From assembly GCA_949130495.1 (NCBI GenBank), contig OX422216.1:101253967-101317966 (forward strand): a DNA stretch of 64,000 bases, read 5' to 3'. Within the stretch, counting starts at the first letter, position 1, and each line of letters begins with the position of its first letter. Below the pieces are notes generated by a model, which saw only the letters and a list, made by a program, of their open reading frames with translations, had not been told where the DNA came from and ran no database searches. Made by a program: the position numbers and the translations under genes. The stretch comes from Sambucus nigra (lineage: Eukaryota; Streptophyta; Magnoliopsida; Dipsacales; Adoxaceae). Positions 1-9,998 of the stretch are shown one piece after another.

Positions 1-2034
1 GTACCATATGTTTGGGATGACGCTTATCAATTGGCTTTTGACGAGCTGAAAGACAAGCTTACTTCAGCACCAGTCCTTGTATTACCAAATCCGGGTGCGG
101 AGTACCTGGTTTACACTGATGCCTCTTTACGGGGACTTGGGGGAGTACTTCAGCAGGAGGAGAAGGCTATAGCTTTTGCCTCCCGCAAGCTTAAGCCGCA
201 TGAGAAGAATTACCCCACCCACGACCTGGAGTTAGCAGCGGTCGTTTTTGCATTGAGGATATGGAGGCACTACTTATTGGGGGAGAATTTCTGTTTGTTC
301 ACAGACCACAAGTCACTGCAGTACCTATTCACTCAGCGAGAGCTGAATATGCGACAGCGCAGATGGTTAGAGTTTGTGAAGGACTATCAGTTTGACATAC
401 AGTATCATCCGGGGAAGGCCAACGTAGTTGCTGATGCGTTGAGCCGTAGACCGGTAGACGAGGTAGCGGATGTCTGGAAAGCAAAGTGGAAGGAGTTAGG
501 CCACCAGGACACAGTATCCCTTTCCTTCATATCGGTTATGACAGTCACACCCGAGATTGTTATGAGGGTGATACAGGCACAGACCACATACCCATTTTGC
601 CAGGAGCAGATTGTACGACTTTTAGCTGAGGGTGCTGAGTCCTACTCTGTTAGTTCTGATGGGGGTTTGAGGTTTAATGGGAGATTGGTGGTTTTAGAAG
701 GAGCAGAATTACGTCATGCAGTGATGACCCAGTCTCACGGGTCCCGATTTGCAGTACATCTTGGAGGAGATAAGATGTACCAGGATATGAGGAGGCAATA
801 CTGGTGGAGTGGGATGAAGAAGGACATTGCTGAGTTCGTGTCCAAGTGTTCTACCTGCCAGCTGGTAAAGGTGGACCATCAGAAATCGTCAGGATTGCTT
901 CAGCCATTGGAAGTACCCGCGTGGAAGTGGGAGAGTATTTCCATGGATTTTATTACAGGGTTTCCTACATCATAGCGGGGCCACGATTCTATCTGGGTGA
1001 TTGTAGACCGGTTGACCAAGGTGGCTCATTTTCTGCCGGTGCGGACAGACTATACCACGGGTCAGTATGCTCAGTTGTTCATTTCTGAGGTTGTCAGATT
1101 ACATGGGGTGCCCCTGAATATTGTGTCAGATAGAGACAAGATTTTCGTGTCTCGTTTCTAGGAAAGATTTCAGGAGGCTATGGGTACTGAGTTGAGGTTG
1201 AGTTTAGCTTATCACCCACAGACTGATGGACAGACAGAGCGTAATAATCAGATGTTAGAGGATATGCTATGCATGTGTGTTATTTATTTTGGATGAGGTT
1301 GGGAGCCACATCTTCCACTGGTAGAGTTTGCTTATAATAACTCTTATCAGTTTACGATTGGTATGGCTCCATTTGAGGCTTTGTATGGCAGGCCTTGTCG
1401 TTCTCCAACTTGTTGGCTCGAGGTGGGGGATAACAAGTTGTTGGGACCAGAGGTGATTCAGGAAACCTCTGCGAGGATTGAGATGATCAGAAGTCGCATT
1501 CGAGTAGCCCAGGACAGGCAGAAGAGCTACGCCGATGCGAAACGGTTGTTCCGGAAGTTTAATGTGGGGGACCAAGTGTTACTGCATGTATCTCCTATGA
1601 AAGGAGTGATGAGGTTTGGGAAGAAAGGGAAATTGGCCCCGAGGTACGTGGGACCATTTCCCATCATCGAGAGGATTGGGCCGGTAGCATACAGATTGGG
1701 ACTACCAGAACATTTGCATCGCAATCACGATGTATTCCACATCTCGTCGTTGAGACGGTACCTTCGGGATGATATGGCCCATACTCACATTGCGATAGAT
1801 GAGATAGACTTACAGCCTGACAGCACTTACGAGGAGAGACCGGTGGCTATCCTAGACTATAGTGAGAGGAGATTGAGGTCGAAGATAGTTCCACTTGTGC
1901 GAGTCCAGTGGGAGCATCATAATATGGAGGAATCCACTTGGGAGCGCGAGGCCGATATGCGCGAGAGATATCCAGATTTGTTCTTAACAGGTATGCCTTA
2001 TTTTCCGAATTTCGGGACGATATTCCGTTATTAG
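1..2034 (+). pseudogene. Tekay pol: RNase H, integrase, chromodomain (3 stop codons)
   Basis: One frame runs from base 1 to the stop at 2032-2034 and encodes the C-terminal half of a chromovirus polyprotein. In order: RT/RNase H connection and RNase H to about codon 150 ([20 protein letters not shown]); the integrase HHCC zinc finger about codons 245-295 (HLGGDKMY to CSTCQ); the integrase core with catalytic residues in MDFITGF, VSDRD and QTERN; the conserved GMAPFEALYGRPCRSP; and a chromodomain near the end (RPVAILDYSERRLR, VQWEHH, EESTWE). The frame has no frameshift but three stops, at 973-975, 1159-1161 and 1294-1296. TAG at 1159 replaces a conserved Trp, and the other two fit CAG or CGA turned to TAG or TGA. 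It is therefore not translatable past codon 324. Ancestral codons are inferred from family knowledge. Confidence 0.9.
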
Positions 2035-2042
2035 GGGGGAAG
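2033..2042 (+). other. Polypurine tract of T1
   Basis: AGGGGGGAAG lies just before the LTR start at 2045 and overlaps the pol stop codon. In LTR retrotransposons such a tract primes plus-strand DNA synthesis. The same tract precedes the 3' LTR of T2, and a variant with one G-to-C change precedes that of T3. Confidence 0.8.
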
Positions 2043-3163
2043 TATGTAATACCCCGTATTTTTATGCTATATTAATTTGGGGATTTATTAAATTTAATGT
2101 GAGTTAACTATTTAATAAAAATCCAGAAATTAATTATGTTATAATTATTAACGTGACGAGAGTTAGTAATTATGGGAAATTTGTTGAATATTACTAATGA
2201 GCAAAGTAATATGTAATATTGGTTATATTGAATGTCACGAGTGAATAAAATGACAATTTTGGAAATTTGGGTCGGGACGCGCCCTTGTCGCGTCGGGACT
2301 AAATAGTGAAAAAATAAAAGTGAATATTTTATAAGTCGTTCGTATGGTCGTTTTGAGTGCGCCGACGCATCCGGAAGGGTCGAGATAGTCAGAAAAGTAT
2401 ACCCGGGGGTTTGGTTTGGGTCTCGGGGCGTTTTTAGGCCAAATTAGTACCCCGGAAGGGCGTTTTGGACATTTCACAATTTTGGGTAATTAAACCCACG
2501 AAATTCTTAGGGTTATATCATATGCCTAAGGTTGTCTTCTAGGGTTAGAACAACCAAAGGCAAGTGACGGCCATAGGAGAGGGAAGAAGAAAGCTTCCAA
2601 GGCAATCCAAGGCCCAAAATCCACCCGTTTGCACCGCAACCACCACCAACGCGTAGATCGCACAGCGGGCTACGCAACCACACCAAAAACATCTGCAAAT
2701 CAGAACACTAAAAATCCCAGGTAAGTGTTTATCTTGTTTATTTCGTTGATGCATCTTTCATATTAGTGTAGGAATGATTAGGATGAGTTTTATGGAAAAA
2801 AACCTAAGATTTGAGATAGGAATCGCATGTAGTTATGGGTTAAATGATAATTCTGGAAACCCTTGCCATGTAGAGGAATTTACCCACGAAATTATGATGT
2901 TTATAAGAAGAAAATTCTGGAAAAGATGGATTAGAACCATGTTAATGAAATTTTAGGGTTCTTGAAGTTTTATATGAATTTGGGGCTTGTTAATCCATGT
3001 TTAATAGTAGAAATCTACATGCTTTACGCAGGAAATGTATAATATCATTTTAGGATGTTAGTAGTACAAATTTTGAGACGTTTGGGATTGTAAAATATGG
3101 ATTTGGTGTAAGTTAGAAGATGAAACTCGTAACTGAAATTCTGCATATTTCACAGACCTGCTT

Positions 3164-3236
3164 GATCGATCGATCGAGCCCAGAACTTCGATCGATCGAA
3201 GGTTCGATCGATCGAGCCCCAGACCTCGATCGATCG
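3164..3236. repeat. Cluster of four CGATCGATCG palindromes in the T1 LTR
   Basis: Four perfect palindromes with CGATCGATCG cores, centred near 3170, 3193, 3209 and 3231. They recur at the same place in every LTR of this family in the window (26722, 37759, 56218, 59781), so they are an LTR feature. Function unknown; cis-regulation is one possibility. Confidence 0.85.
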
Positions 3237-3810
3237 ACCCCTCCTGGAAGACTCCTATTTCTCTTTTTAAATGAGTTAAATTCAATTTATTGTGAGATAA
3301 TACTTGGGCATCCTTAATAAAATGTTTTGGGAGATAGGGAAGACCAGTAGGACATGTGAATAGATTTTGGGACCCTTGATGTCGGGCAAAGATTGTATTT
3401 TGGGATATTTACATAAGGGTCGGTGAATTTATGATTTAAAGAGAGAGACACGTAAGAGAGTTACTTTGGGACAAATGTGTATACCTACTGAATTTTGTAC
3501 TTGGGAGGATAGAATACATGAGCGTTATGTAGTAAGTGGAAAAGTTCCTCAAATTAAAGTAAGATGTGAATGGTTATACGTGATAACTAAATAATGAGAA
3601 ATAAATAAAAATGTCGTAATTATGGGAATTGAGAAATTACCCATTATTGATATGGTAATATTAGTATAGTTATATGATTGTGTATGCATATACTATCTAT
3701 GTGTAAAAATCATGCCCACGCTACTTGCTATCCCTGAGGTTTTCGCTCTGGGACAGTCTTATCCTGATGGGACCTTTATGGGGGATATTGACTTGTACCT
3801 TAGAAGATAG

Positions 3811-4042
3811 ATATCCTTGGTACAGGCTATCGGAATGATAATTCAGACGGTCCTAAGAGACGCGGGTATGTGCTTTCCTCTTTGAGACTTGGAATCTATG
3901 CTTCGCCTCCTATTGTTTGTGAATAGATATCCTTGGTACAGGCTATCGCAGTGATAGTTCAGACGGTCGTAAGAGACGCAGACATATGCCATCCTCTTAG
4001 AGACTTGGAATCTATGCTTTGCTTCAATATTGTTTGAGTATG
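3811..4042 (+). repeat. 116-bp direct duplication inside the T1 LTR
   Basis: Two adjacent copies start atatccttggtacaggctat at 3811 and 3927, each followed by a cagacggtc and a gagacttggaatctatgctt segment. Both T3 LTRs also have two copies, while both T2 LTRs have one. It therefore marks two LTR subfamilies. Confidence 0.85.
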
Positions 4043-5204
4043 TGTTAATACAGTTTGAGAGTGATTTCGAATTTGTATTCCCTTAGTACGAGTGATACGG
4101 GGATTGGATAGTAGAGTATGCCCGCACCATAGTTTTTATTTGGGGTTCTGTTGTGATATATATATATATATATATTTACGAGTGGTTAATATATATATGA
4201 AATTCTGAAATTTGGAACTGCCTACTTTGATTTGATATGTAGGACATGGTTGATGACTCAAATTGTAAATACTTGTTTTGAGAAAGTATAATATGACACT
4301 GGAAAACTTTATTGATTAATAATGTTAAAATGAGAACTTTGGTTACTAATTGAAATATTCTTTTCAAATAATTGAATAGTTAAATTTTGAATCCTGCGAA
4401 TAATCTGAGATAGGTTAAATCATTGGGAAAGGGCAGCGTGTTATATGATGAGATAGACCATTGGGAAGGTTAGTGCGATAGGTGTGCACATTAGAAGAGA
4501 TGTGAGAATTTCTCAAGAGAGTGTCGCACTAATATGTTGTTGCATTGGCCTGTATCAATTTAAATACTTGATAAACAATTTTTAAATCATATACACTATC
4601 GGGCTCTGACCCGTTTTTCTCTCTCTCTCTCTCTTGTATATATATGTATGTACTACAGGTGCCCAGCCACAGGGGCGTCTTGCTTAGGATCCCTTGGAAG
4701 GAACGTGCTGCAGCTTAGGTGGGAGTTGCAGGCCACTTGCTTAGACGATTTCATATACTTGATTCCACTCCTATGATTCTCAGTTATTGGGGCATGTGTC
4801 GCCCTTTCCACTATTTATCTGTTTGTTGGGACATTTATATTTCAGTTATTTCTAGTACCGTTACTTTGGGATTTATTCAGCATGTATGTTTTACATTAAG
4901 TTTTAAATGTTGGGATTTTGGATGTTGAATGTTTAAAGTAATTGGTTTATGTTCCAGGATAATTGTTGTATGATTCTTACTTATTGAATTTGTGGTTACT
5001 AATTAAATAAATAATTTTCCTTTAAAAATAAAATTGGTCAGAAATGTTGAAAAATGGTTTTGACACTTAGCTTAATTAATTAGGGTGTTAATTTGGAAAA
5101 AGTTATTTTTACGACAGTGATGCTAAGAATGAACCAACTGTTCACCTTGATTTTAATTTAATAAAGGAGTGATCGCTCGGTATTTAATTAGGCAGGGTGT
5201 CACA

Positions 5205-7010
5205 CCAACTAGATTTGTACGAGTCTTCCTTGGGAGTGACAGCCTCAGACTCCTTCTTATTTAGCTCCTCAGAAAGCACCCTGTTCTCTTCCACAATGGC
5301 TAGCTTGCTCGAGCAAATCAAGTCGTAGGCTTGTTGCAGCTCCTTCAGATCATTAACTGCTGCGTCCCTCTCCCGGTTGGCTGTAGCAAGAGCCAGGTCG
5401 GATGAAATCCCAGCAGCGTCAACGGCTTTAAAACTAGCCTCGAGCTCTTTACCCTTCACCTTCAGGGCAGCGTTCTCTTTCTCCAGCTCGCTATTTTTCT
5501 TCACCAGCTCATCGTGTGAACGATATAGCACGGCGAAGTCAGTCACAAACTATAAGAAGATGAAAATGTTAAAAGAAGGAAATGATGGAATACGTAAAAA
5601 CATGGGATAAAAGGAAAAATCTTACCAAAGCTAGCCTCTGACTAGCCTGAAGGGCCAATTGCTCGGACCCCACCGCCCTTTGACGATCAGCTGGGAGAAC
5701 AGCTCTCTCGAGAAGAGCGGGGGCCAACTGAGGGGAAATTGCAATAGAAGCCCCCTCGGGCAGCACGGACACCGGGACTAAGGCCTGCCAGCCTTCGTCC
5801 TCGCTTCCACCCTCCTCTTCTCCTCCTCTCTCTCATTCTCTTTCTTCTTCCTCTCCTCCACCCTCCTCTTCTCCTCCATCTTCTTCTTCTCCTCTTCCTT
5901 CTTTCTCTCCCTATCCCTTACCTGCTCTTCTTCCTTCCTCTTTTTCTCCTGCTCCTGAGCAGAGGACCGGGAACTAGTAGCCACAGCCCTAGAGCTAGAT
6001 TTTTGCTTCTTCGACCTCTGTGCGAGAAGCATGTGGTCTTCATCATCATCATCCTGGATTAAGTTCTTTCTTGGAGGAGCCATTTCCTCGCTCGAACTAC
6101 TAGATGTTCTCGAGACTCTCGAGCTTCATAGACCTCTCCGCGATCAGAGGAACTGCTACTACTAGAGCTCCCTCCACCCAAATTACTTACAGCTCCTACG
6201 ATGTCACTTTCGGAGCTGCTCTCCTCCTCGTTCAACTGGATAGGATTCGCAGCAGTCTCTTCGAAGGTGTCAAACTCTGGGATACTATCCATAGGCCTTG
6301 CTATGAAACTGGAGCCAACGTTCTTGTACTCAAGCAGAAAAGCATCAGACCTGGGATGCTAGCCGTCACCCAAAGGCTGCCTGATGTTCCAAGCCTTAAC
6401 TAGTTCAGAGAGATAGACCTCGCTGAGAGAAGGCTCCAAGTTCTTTGACCTCGCTATGGAAGAAGAAAAAAAAAAGAATCAGAAAAATCACAAATTAGTA
6501 AAAATTAAAACAACAGAGCAAAGTCTACCTATGTATTCTTCCCCATAAAAGGGAACAGAGAACCTCTCGGACCTCAACCCTTCAAATTGGGGAGAAAACT
6601 GTCGGTTTCTAACAAGGAAAGGTCTTGCCAATAGTCCTTATGGGAATCATGTATATTTACTACCAATACCCTGTCAGGGCTCCTAGCTTAGAGATAAAGG
6701 ACATCAGAGCTAGTTCGAGAAAAGGAATAACAAAAACACACCTCAGCGAGCCCGAACCTAGTACCATACAACTGATTTATCCTATGTACGCCATTAACTA
6801 TTGTCCACACATTGGGCGAGCATTGCGCAGAAACAATATTAAAATAGACAAAGAAATGCAAGAACAAATAGTTGGGAGGAAAAGTGAGTCCCCCCTGGGA
6901 AAGCAACAAAACATGGATCCAGTGGGTGTCATCTATCTCTCTAACATTTCTAGGAGGGTAAGCGCAGCACTCAATATCTACCCACTTAGGGATGTTATAA
7001 AACAGCCTAA
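5205..7010 (-). pseudogene. Antisense extra ORF of Tat-A (Transposase_28-like start, coiled-coil end)
   Basis: Read right to left, the 5' part (about 6990-6620) contains GLTFPPNYLFLHFF and CSPNVW, resembling the Transposase_28 'putative gypsy type transposon' family (PF04195) by pattern only. Next come exon-like pieces with plausible splice sites (GTAGAC to CCATAG, about 6530-6455). An acidic and Ser-rich part follows (6292-6059), then a long Lys/Glu/Arg charged helix (6083-5778). A 76-bp phase-0 intron (5625-5550, GTAAG to TATAG) precedes a coiled-coil exon (5549 down). Frame changes near 6110 and 5790 break it, and the last exon is cut by the T1 insertion at 5204. The intron position matches that of Tat-B ORF1. 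The role of such proteins is unknown. Confidence 0.55.
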
Positions 7011-7433
7011 ATTTAGAGACCGATCTATTCCCAATCTTTGCAATTGGAAAACCCTAGAAAGCTACAAACTCAAAGATAAAATACAAAGAAAAGGCACATG
7101 AAACTTACAAAATAGAAGATCGATTCGAACAATGAAGAAGCACGGGTCCAAACAACAAGGAAGCAGTGAGAATGAAGGCTGAGAGAAGAAGGTACGAAGT
7201 GCTAGAGCTCACAGGGAATGGAAGAGTACTGGAAAGATTTAAACGACGGTAGAAAAGTGGCTATTCCAGAAAACCTTTAAATTTTGCTAATCATAGTGCA
7301 CAAAATACGAAGCTGATGCCGCCAAAATCAGCTTCACAACCTTCAAAGAGTTGCACAATGTACAAAAAGTTATTATGACTAATAATTTAAATTTATTGAG
7401 CCCAAAACATGGCCCAACAAACCTAGGGGCAAT

Positions 7434-7844
7434 TGTGGGTACCCAAAATTAAGATCATGGGCCTGGATGAGTAGCCCAATTCTGGCAGCCCAAAGTCCAG
7501 GCCCCCCACTTCTTACTTTGATTGTATCCGGTCTCTCCCCACGTTCCCATTAGAGGAGGTTATAGGGAGAGATGGAAGACGTGGGGGAATCCAACACCCC
7601 CACTTACTTAAACGTACGTGTATATATTGAACCCTAGGTCCGGGGCAAAAGGACAAGTTATATTCTCTGTAATCACTCTCCGGAGTATATACAAATAACA
7701 TCGACTGCACCACCGTGGACGTAGGCACATCTTTGCTGAACCACGTACATCCTTTGTTGTGTGATTGTCATTTTACCTTCCTTGTTCTTATTTGGTGCTT
7801 GCTTTTCCCTTATTTATTTGTGTTGCACAATAATTGTCACCACA
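7434..7844 (+). repeat. 3' LTR of Tat-A (411 bp, TGTGG...CCACA)
   Basis: Begins TGTGGGTACCC just after a purine-rich ctaggggcaa and ends CACCACA, giving matching 5-base inverted ends. It has a TATA-like box (7621) and a downstream region ending in GTGGACGTAGGCACATC-type sequence, typical of the R/U5 of plant gypsy LTRs. Edges are inferred, since no second copy is in the window. Confidence 0.65.
7621..7628 (+). promoter_or_regulatory. TATA-like box in the Tat-A LTR
   Basis: TATATATT lies about 190 bases into the LTR, before the region likely to be transcribed. Sequence resemblance only. Confidence 0.35.
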
Positions 7845-8058
7845 AAAATAATCTACTCATATAATTAGTCTCGAAATATAATCCACGTAAATATTAATCT
7901 GTCACTCGAAAACTAATATTTACTATTCACTTTATAATATTGAATTTATTTAATTTCACTCATTAATCCCAAAATTACTATTCATAATAATTCCTCAAAT
8001 TACCAAATTACATCCACAGTATAATTTAAATACCTTTAAAAGTACGGGGTATTACAGT
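7845..8058 (-). repeat. Gypsy LTR fragment A (minus strand)
   Basis: Read on the minus strand it starts at 8058 with TGTAATACCCCGTAC, the start used by the T1/T2/T3 LTR group, then becomes AT-rich and divergent. The Tat-A LTR cuts it off at 7844. No gene. Confidence 0.65.
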
Positions 8059-8435
8059 ATTATACATAATAAATATCATAATAGAATATTCTAATTTAAA
8101 CGAGATGATTATTAACGTGCAAATAAACGTAAACTGTCACTGTTTACCATACAATTAATCCACTCTACAATGTAAGTCCAAATATTTCATTAGCATTAAT
8201 ATTTATAATTTTATCCTTATTCTTACGTAATTTAATTAAGCAATTATTTTAATTCGTGCGACACCAATATGGCCAATCAACCCCTTATCAGCCCTGCACA
8301 CACTCTTAGTACGCAAAAGTTCTACACATCACACCCATTCCCCTCACTATAGCCAGTCAACCCATGTTCTATTAGTTCTTCACATACTCGTGAGGTTTCA
8401 TGCACGACACTTCACTGTAGCCAATCGACCCGTTT

Positions 8436-8466
8436 CACTACAAGAAAAATGATCATTTATGTCAGT
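8436..8466 (+). repeat. Left terminal inverted repeat of the CACTA element
   Basis: About 31 bases starting CACTACAAGAAAAA, pairing with a few mismatches to 21156-21186. Confidence 0.88.
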
Positions 8467-8720
8467 CAAAAACCGACATAAATGACCATTTATGTCAGTT
8501 TTAGAATTTTTCAAAACTGACATATAAATCCCTGACATAAATGTTCATAAAACTGACATAAATAAGATCACATTTATCTCAGTTTTTAAGAACACACATA
8601 AAATCTACGGTATTGACCATGTTTTTAATCATATTTTCACGAAAACTGACATAAATAACATCACATTTATGTCAGTTTTAGTAATTTTTATGAGAGTTTT
8701 ATCGAGACTGACATAAATCT
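8457..8720. repeat. Subterminal ACTGACATAAAT repeats of the CACTA element
   Basis: About ten copies of ACTGACATAAAT or its reverse, with small changes, in both directions over 260 bases. Fewer copies lie inside the right end (about 21085-21170). Such arrays are the usual binding sites of CACTA accessory proteins. Confidence 0.8.
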
Positions 8721-9606
8721 TGATATAAAAATAACAAAAATATTACTCCATCAATAGACAACTATTATTTGAGGTTAAATCAACCCTTCTAAATAGATAA
8801 TAAATAGTCGAACAACATTCAAATAGTCTAAATTGCATCAAACAAATTCACATATAACTTGAAATATACAATATTCATCAAAGAAAATAACATTGTGCCT
8901 CAAATAAACAAAGTGTCAATTTAAAAAAAATGGACAGAGTCTCCTTTGTTTATTGGAGTATTCACCTAAGGGGTAACAACCAATCCAACAAAATGTAAAA
9001 GTTGAAATACATGGCAATCTTTCAAGAATTCTCCTACAGAAGGAAGTTGCGGCCATCTTTGAATCAACACTTGGCAGTGCTTGGTCCCTTTTCACATGGC
9101 AGTGATAGGTCAATTTTCATTTGGCAATTCTTGATCCATTTGGTTTCACTTGGTAGTGCTTGGTTTTGCTGCTGCTAGTCCGATTTCAGTCATTGGGTTG
9201 CTGGTTCGTTCTGCTTGATTTGTTATCTAGTTCGTTCTGCCCCATTTGTTATCGAGTTCATCTTGAGTTGGTAAAAATCAAACAAATAAAAAAAATGGGT
9301 AAAAATGGAATACACAAACTGCAGAATCCTTACCTGAGAAAAAATCAAACATATAAGTAAGCATTAGAAGATGACTATATAAACTGTGTACTTAAAAGTA
9401 AAAGAGGGTAACCAAGAGTATACATGATGGTGTTGATGAAATCATGATCCATAAACTGTGTAATTAAAAGTTTAACCTTGAACATGCATTGTTTAATTAA
9501 CAGAGAATACACTTTGTAATTGTAAAGAGCATAGAATGTGTTATTGGACAGAGCATACATTGTGTACAGTGTGTAATCAACTGGTGAACTATTAAGATTA
9601 GAATGG

Positions 9607-9753
9607 ATTAGAATGAAGGCTACACATTGTAAGCCTCAATTAGAAATAAGGCTACACACTGTATGCCTCAATTAGAATGAAGGCTACACAGTGTTTGCCT
9701 CATTCAAAGCCTCTATGAACCTCTGATTAGAATGAAGGTATATATATGCCTCA
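9607..9753 (+). repeat. 32-bp tandem repeat in the CACTA element
   Basis: Three units in exact 32-base phase (9607, 9639, 9671), each starting attaga and ending gcctca, then a fourth shortened copy at 9726. No coding sense seen. Confidence 0.85.
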
Positions 9754-9863
9754 AATATGAAATCAAATATGCCTAGGTAGACGTAAAGTGGTGAAATAAA
9801 ATATGCACTAAATATAAGGGTAATGCAAGCACTGTGGCCTTCAAACTCAGACTTCAACTAATT

Positions 9864-9998
9864 GAGGGGGCTCTTAAATATAAGGATAATGCTAAGAAAC
9901 TTTTTGCAGATGGAAAGAATAATCTTGTAAAGGCCCAAACACTTTTCCCCGAAGTAGAGAGTATATCTCAAATGGTGGCTACATTTGAAAGTACATAA
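9864..9998 (+). pseudogene. J-domain (DnaJ)-like protein fragment captured in the CACTA element
   Basis: A short frame encodes EGALKYKDNAKKLFADGKNN, then KAQTLFPEVESISQMVATFE and a stop. Plant J-domain proteins of the large nuclear family begin with a similar helix pair: an AE..F segment, then K-A-Q-x-L-F/Y-P-x-L/V-E-x-I-S-Q-M. The helical J-domain itself is not seen, and one segment between the helices is shorter than usual. This is pattern recognition over about 44 residues, so a chance match is possible. It would not be functional alone. Confidence 0.45.

Larger units (their letters stand above)
1..5204 (+). mobile_element. T1: Tekay-type Ty3/gypsy chromovirus, 3' half
   Basis: The 5' end of this LTR retrotransposon lies before the window. 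What remains is pol from the end of reverse transcriptase through the chromodomain, a polypurine tract and a complete 3' LTR ending in CA. The Tekay assignment rests on the chromodomain after integrase and the very long LTR; a Met-tRNA primer site occurs in sibling T2. The right edge at 5204 falls inside the antisense ORF of Tat-A, so T1 inserted into that element. The right-hand target duplication would start ccaac, but its partner is outside the window. Confidence 0.9.
2045..5204 (+). repeat. 3' LTR of T1 (3160 bp, TG...CA)
   Basis: Starts TGTAATACCCCG after the polypurine tract and ends GGGTGTCACA. The same ends bound the LTRs of T2 and T3, which fixes the edges. It holds a cluster of CGATCGATCG palindromes (3164-3236), a 116-bp direct duplication (3811-4042), a TA run near 4156-4176 and a CT run near 4616-4634. 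No open reading frame in it looks like a gene; the short ones are not conserved between LTR copies. Confidence 0.93.
5205..7844 (+). mobile_element. Tat-A: 3' end of a Tat-lineage gypsy element
   Basis: Contains a decayed antisense coding region (minus strand) followed by a 411-bp LTR. Antisense extra ORFs between pol and the 3' LTR are known from Tat-lineage elements such as Grande, and Tat-B here has the same plan. Sense is therefore plus and this is the 3' end. The pol part would lie left of T1, outside the window. The stretch 7010-7433 between the ORF and LTR shows no gene. Confidence 0.65.

Noticed and set aside
2513..2754. Minus-strand frames in the T1 LTR
   Set aside because: Low-complexity frames inside a non-coding LTR; not kept open in the matching T2 and T3 LTRs.
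6625..7101. Plus-strand open frame of 158 codons
   Set aside because: It is the reverse of the Tat-A antisense ORF exon, which shows the conserved pattern; the plus-strand peptide has no recognisable features.
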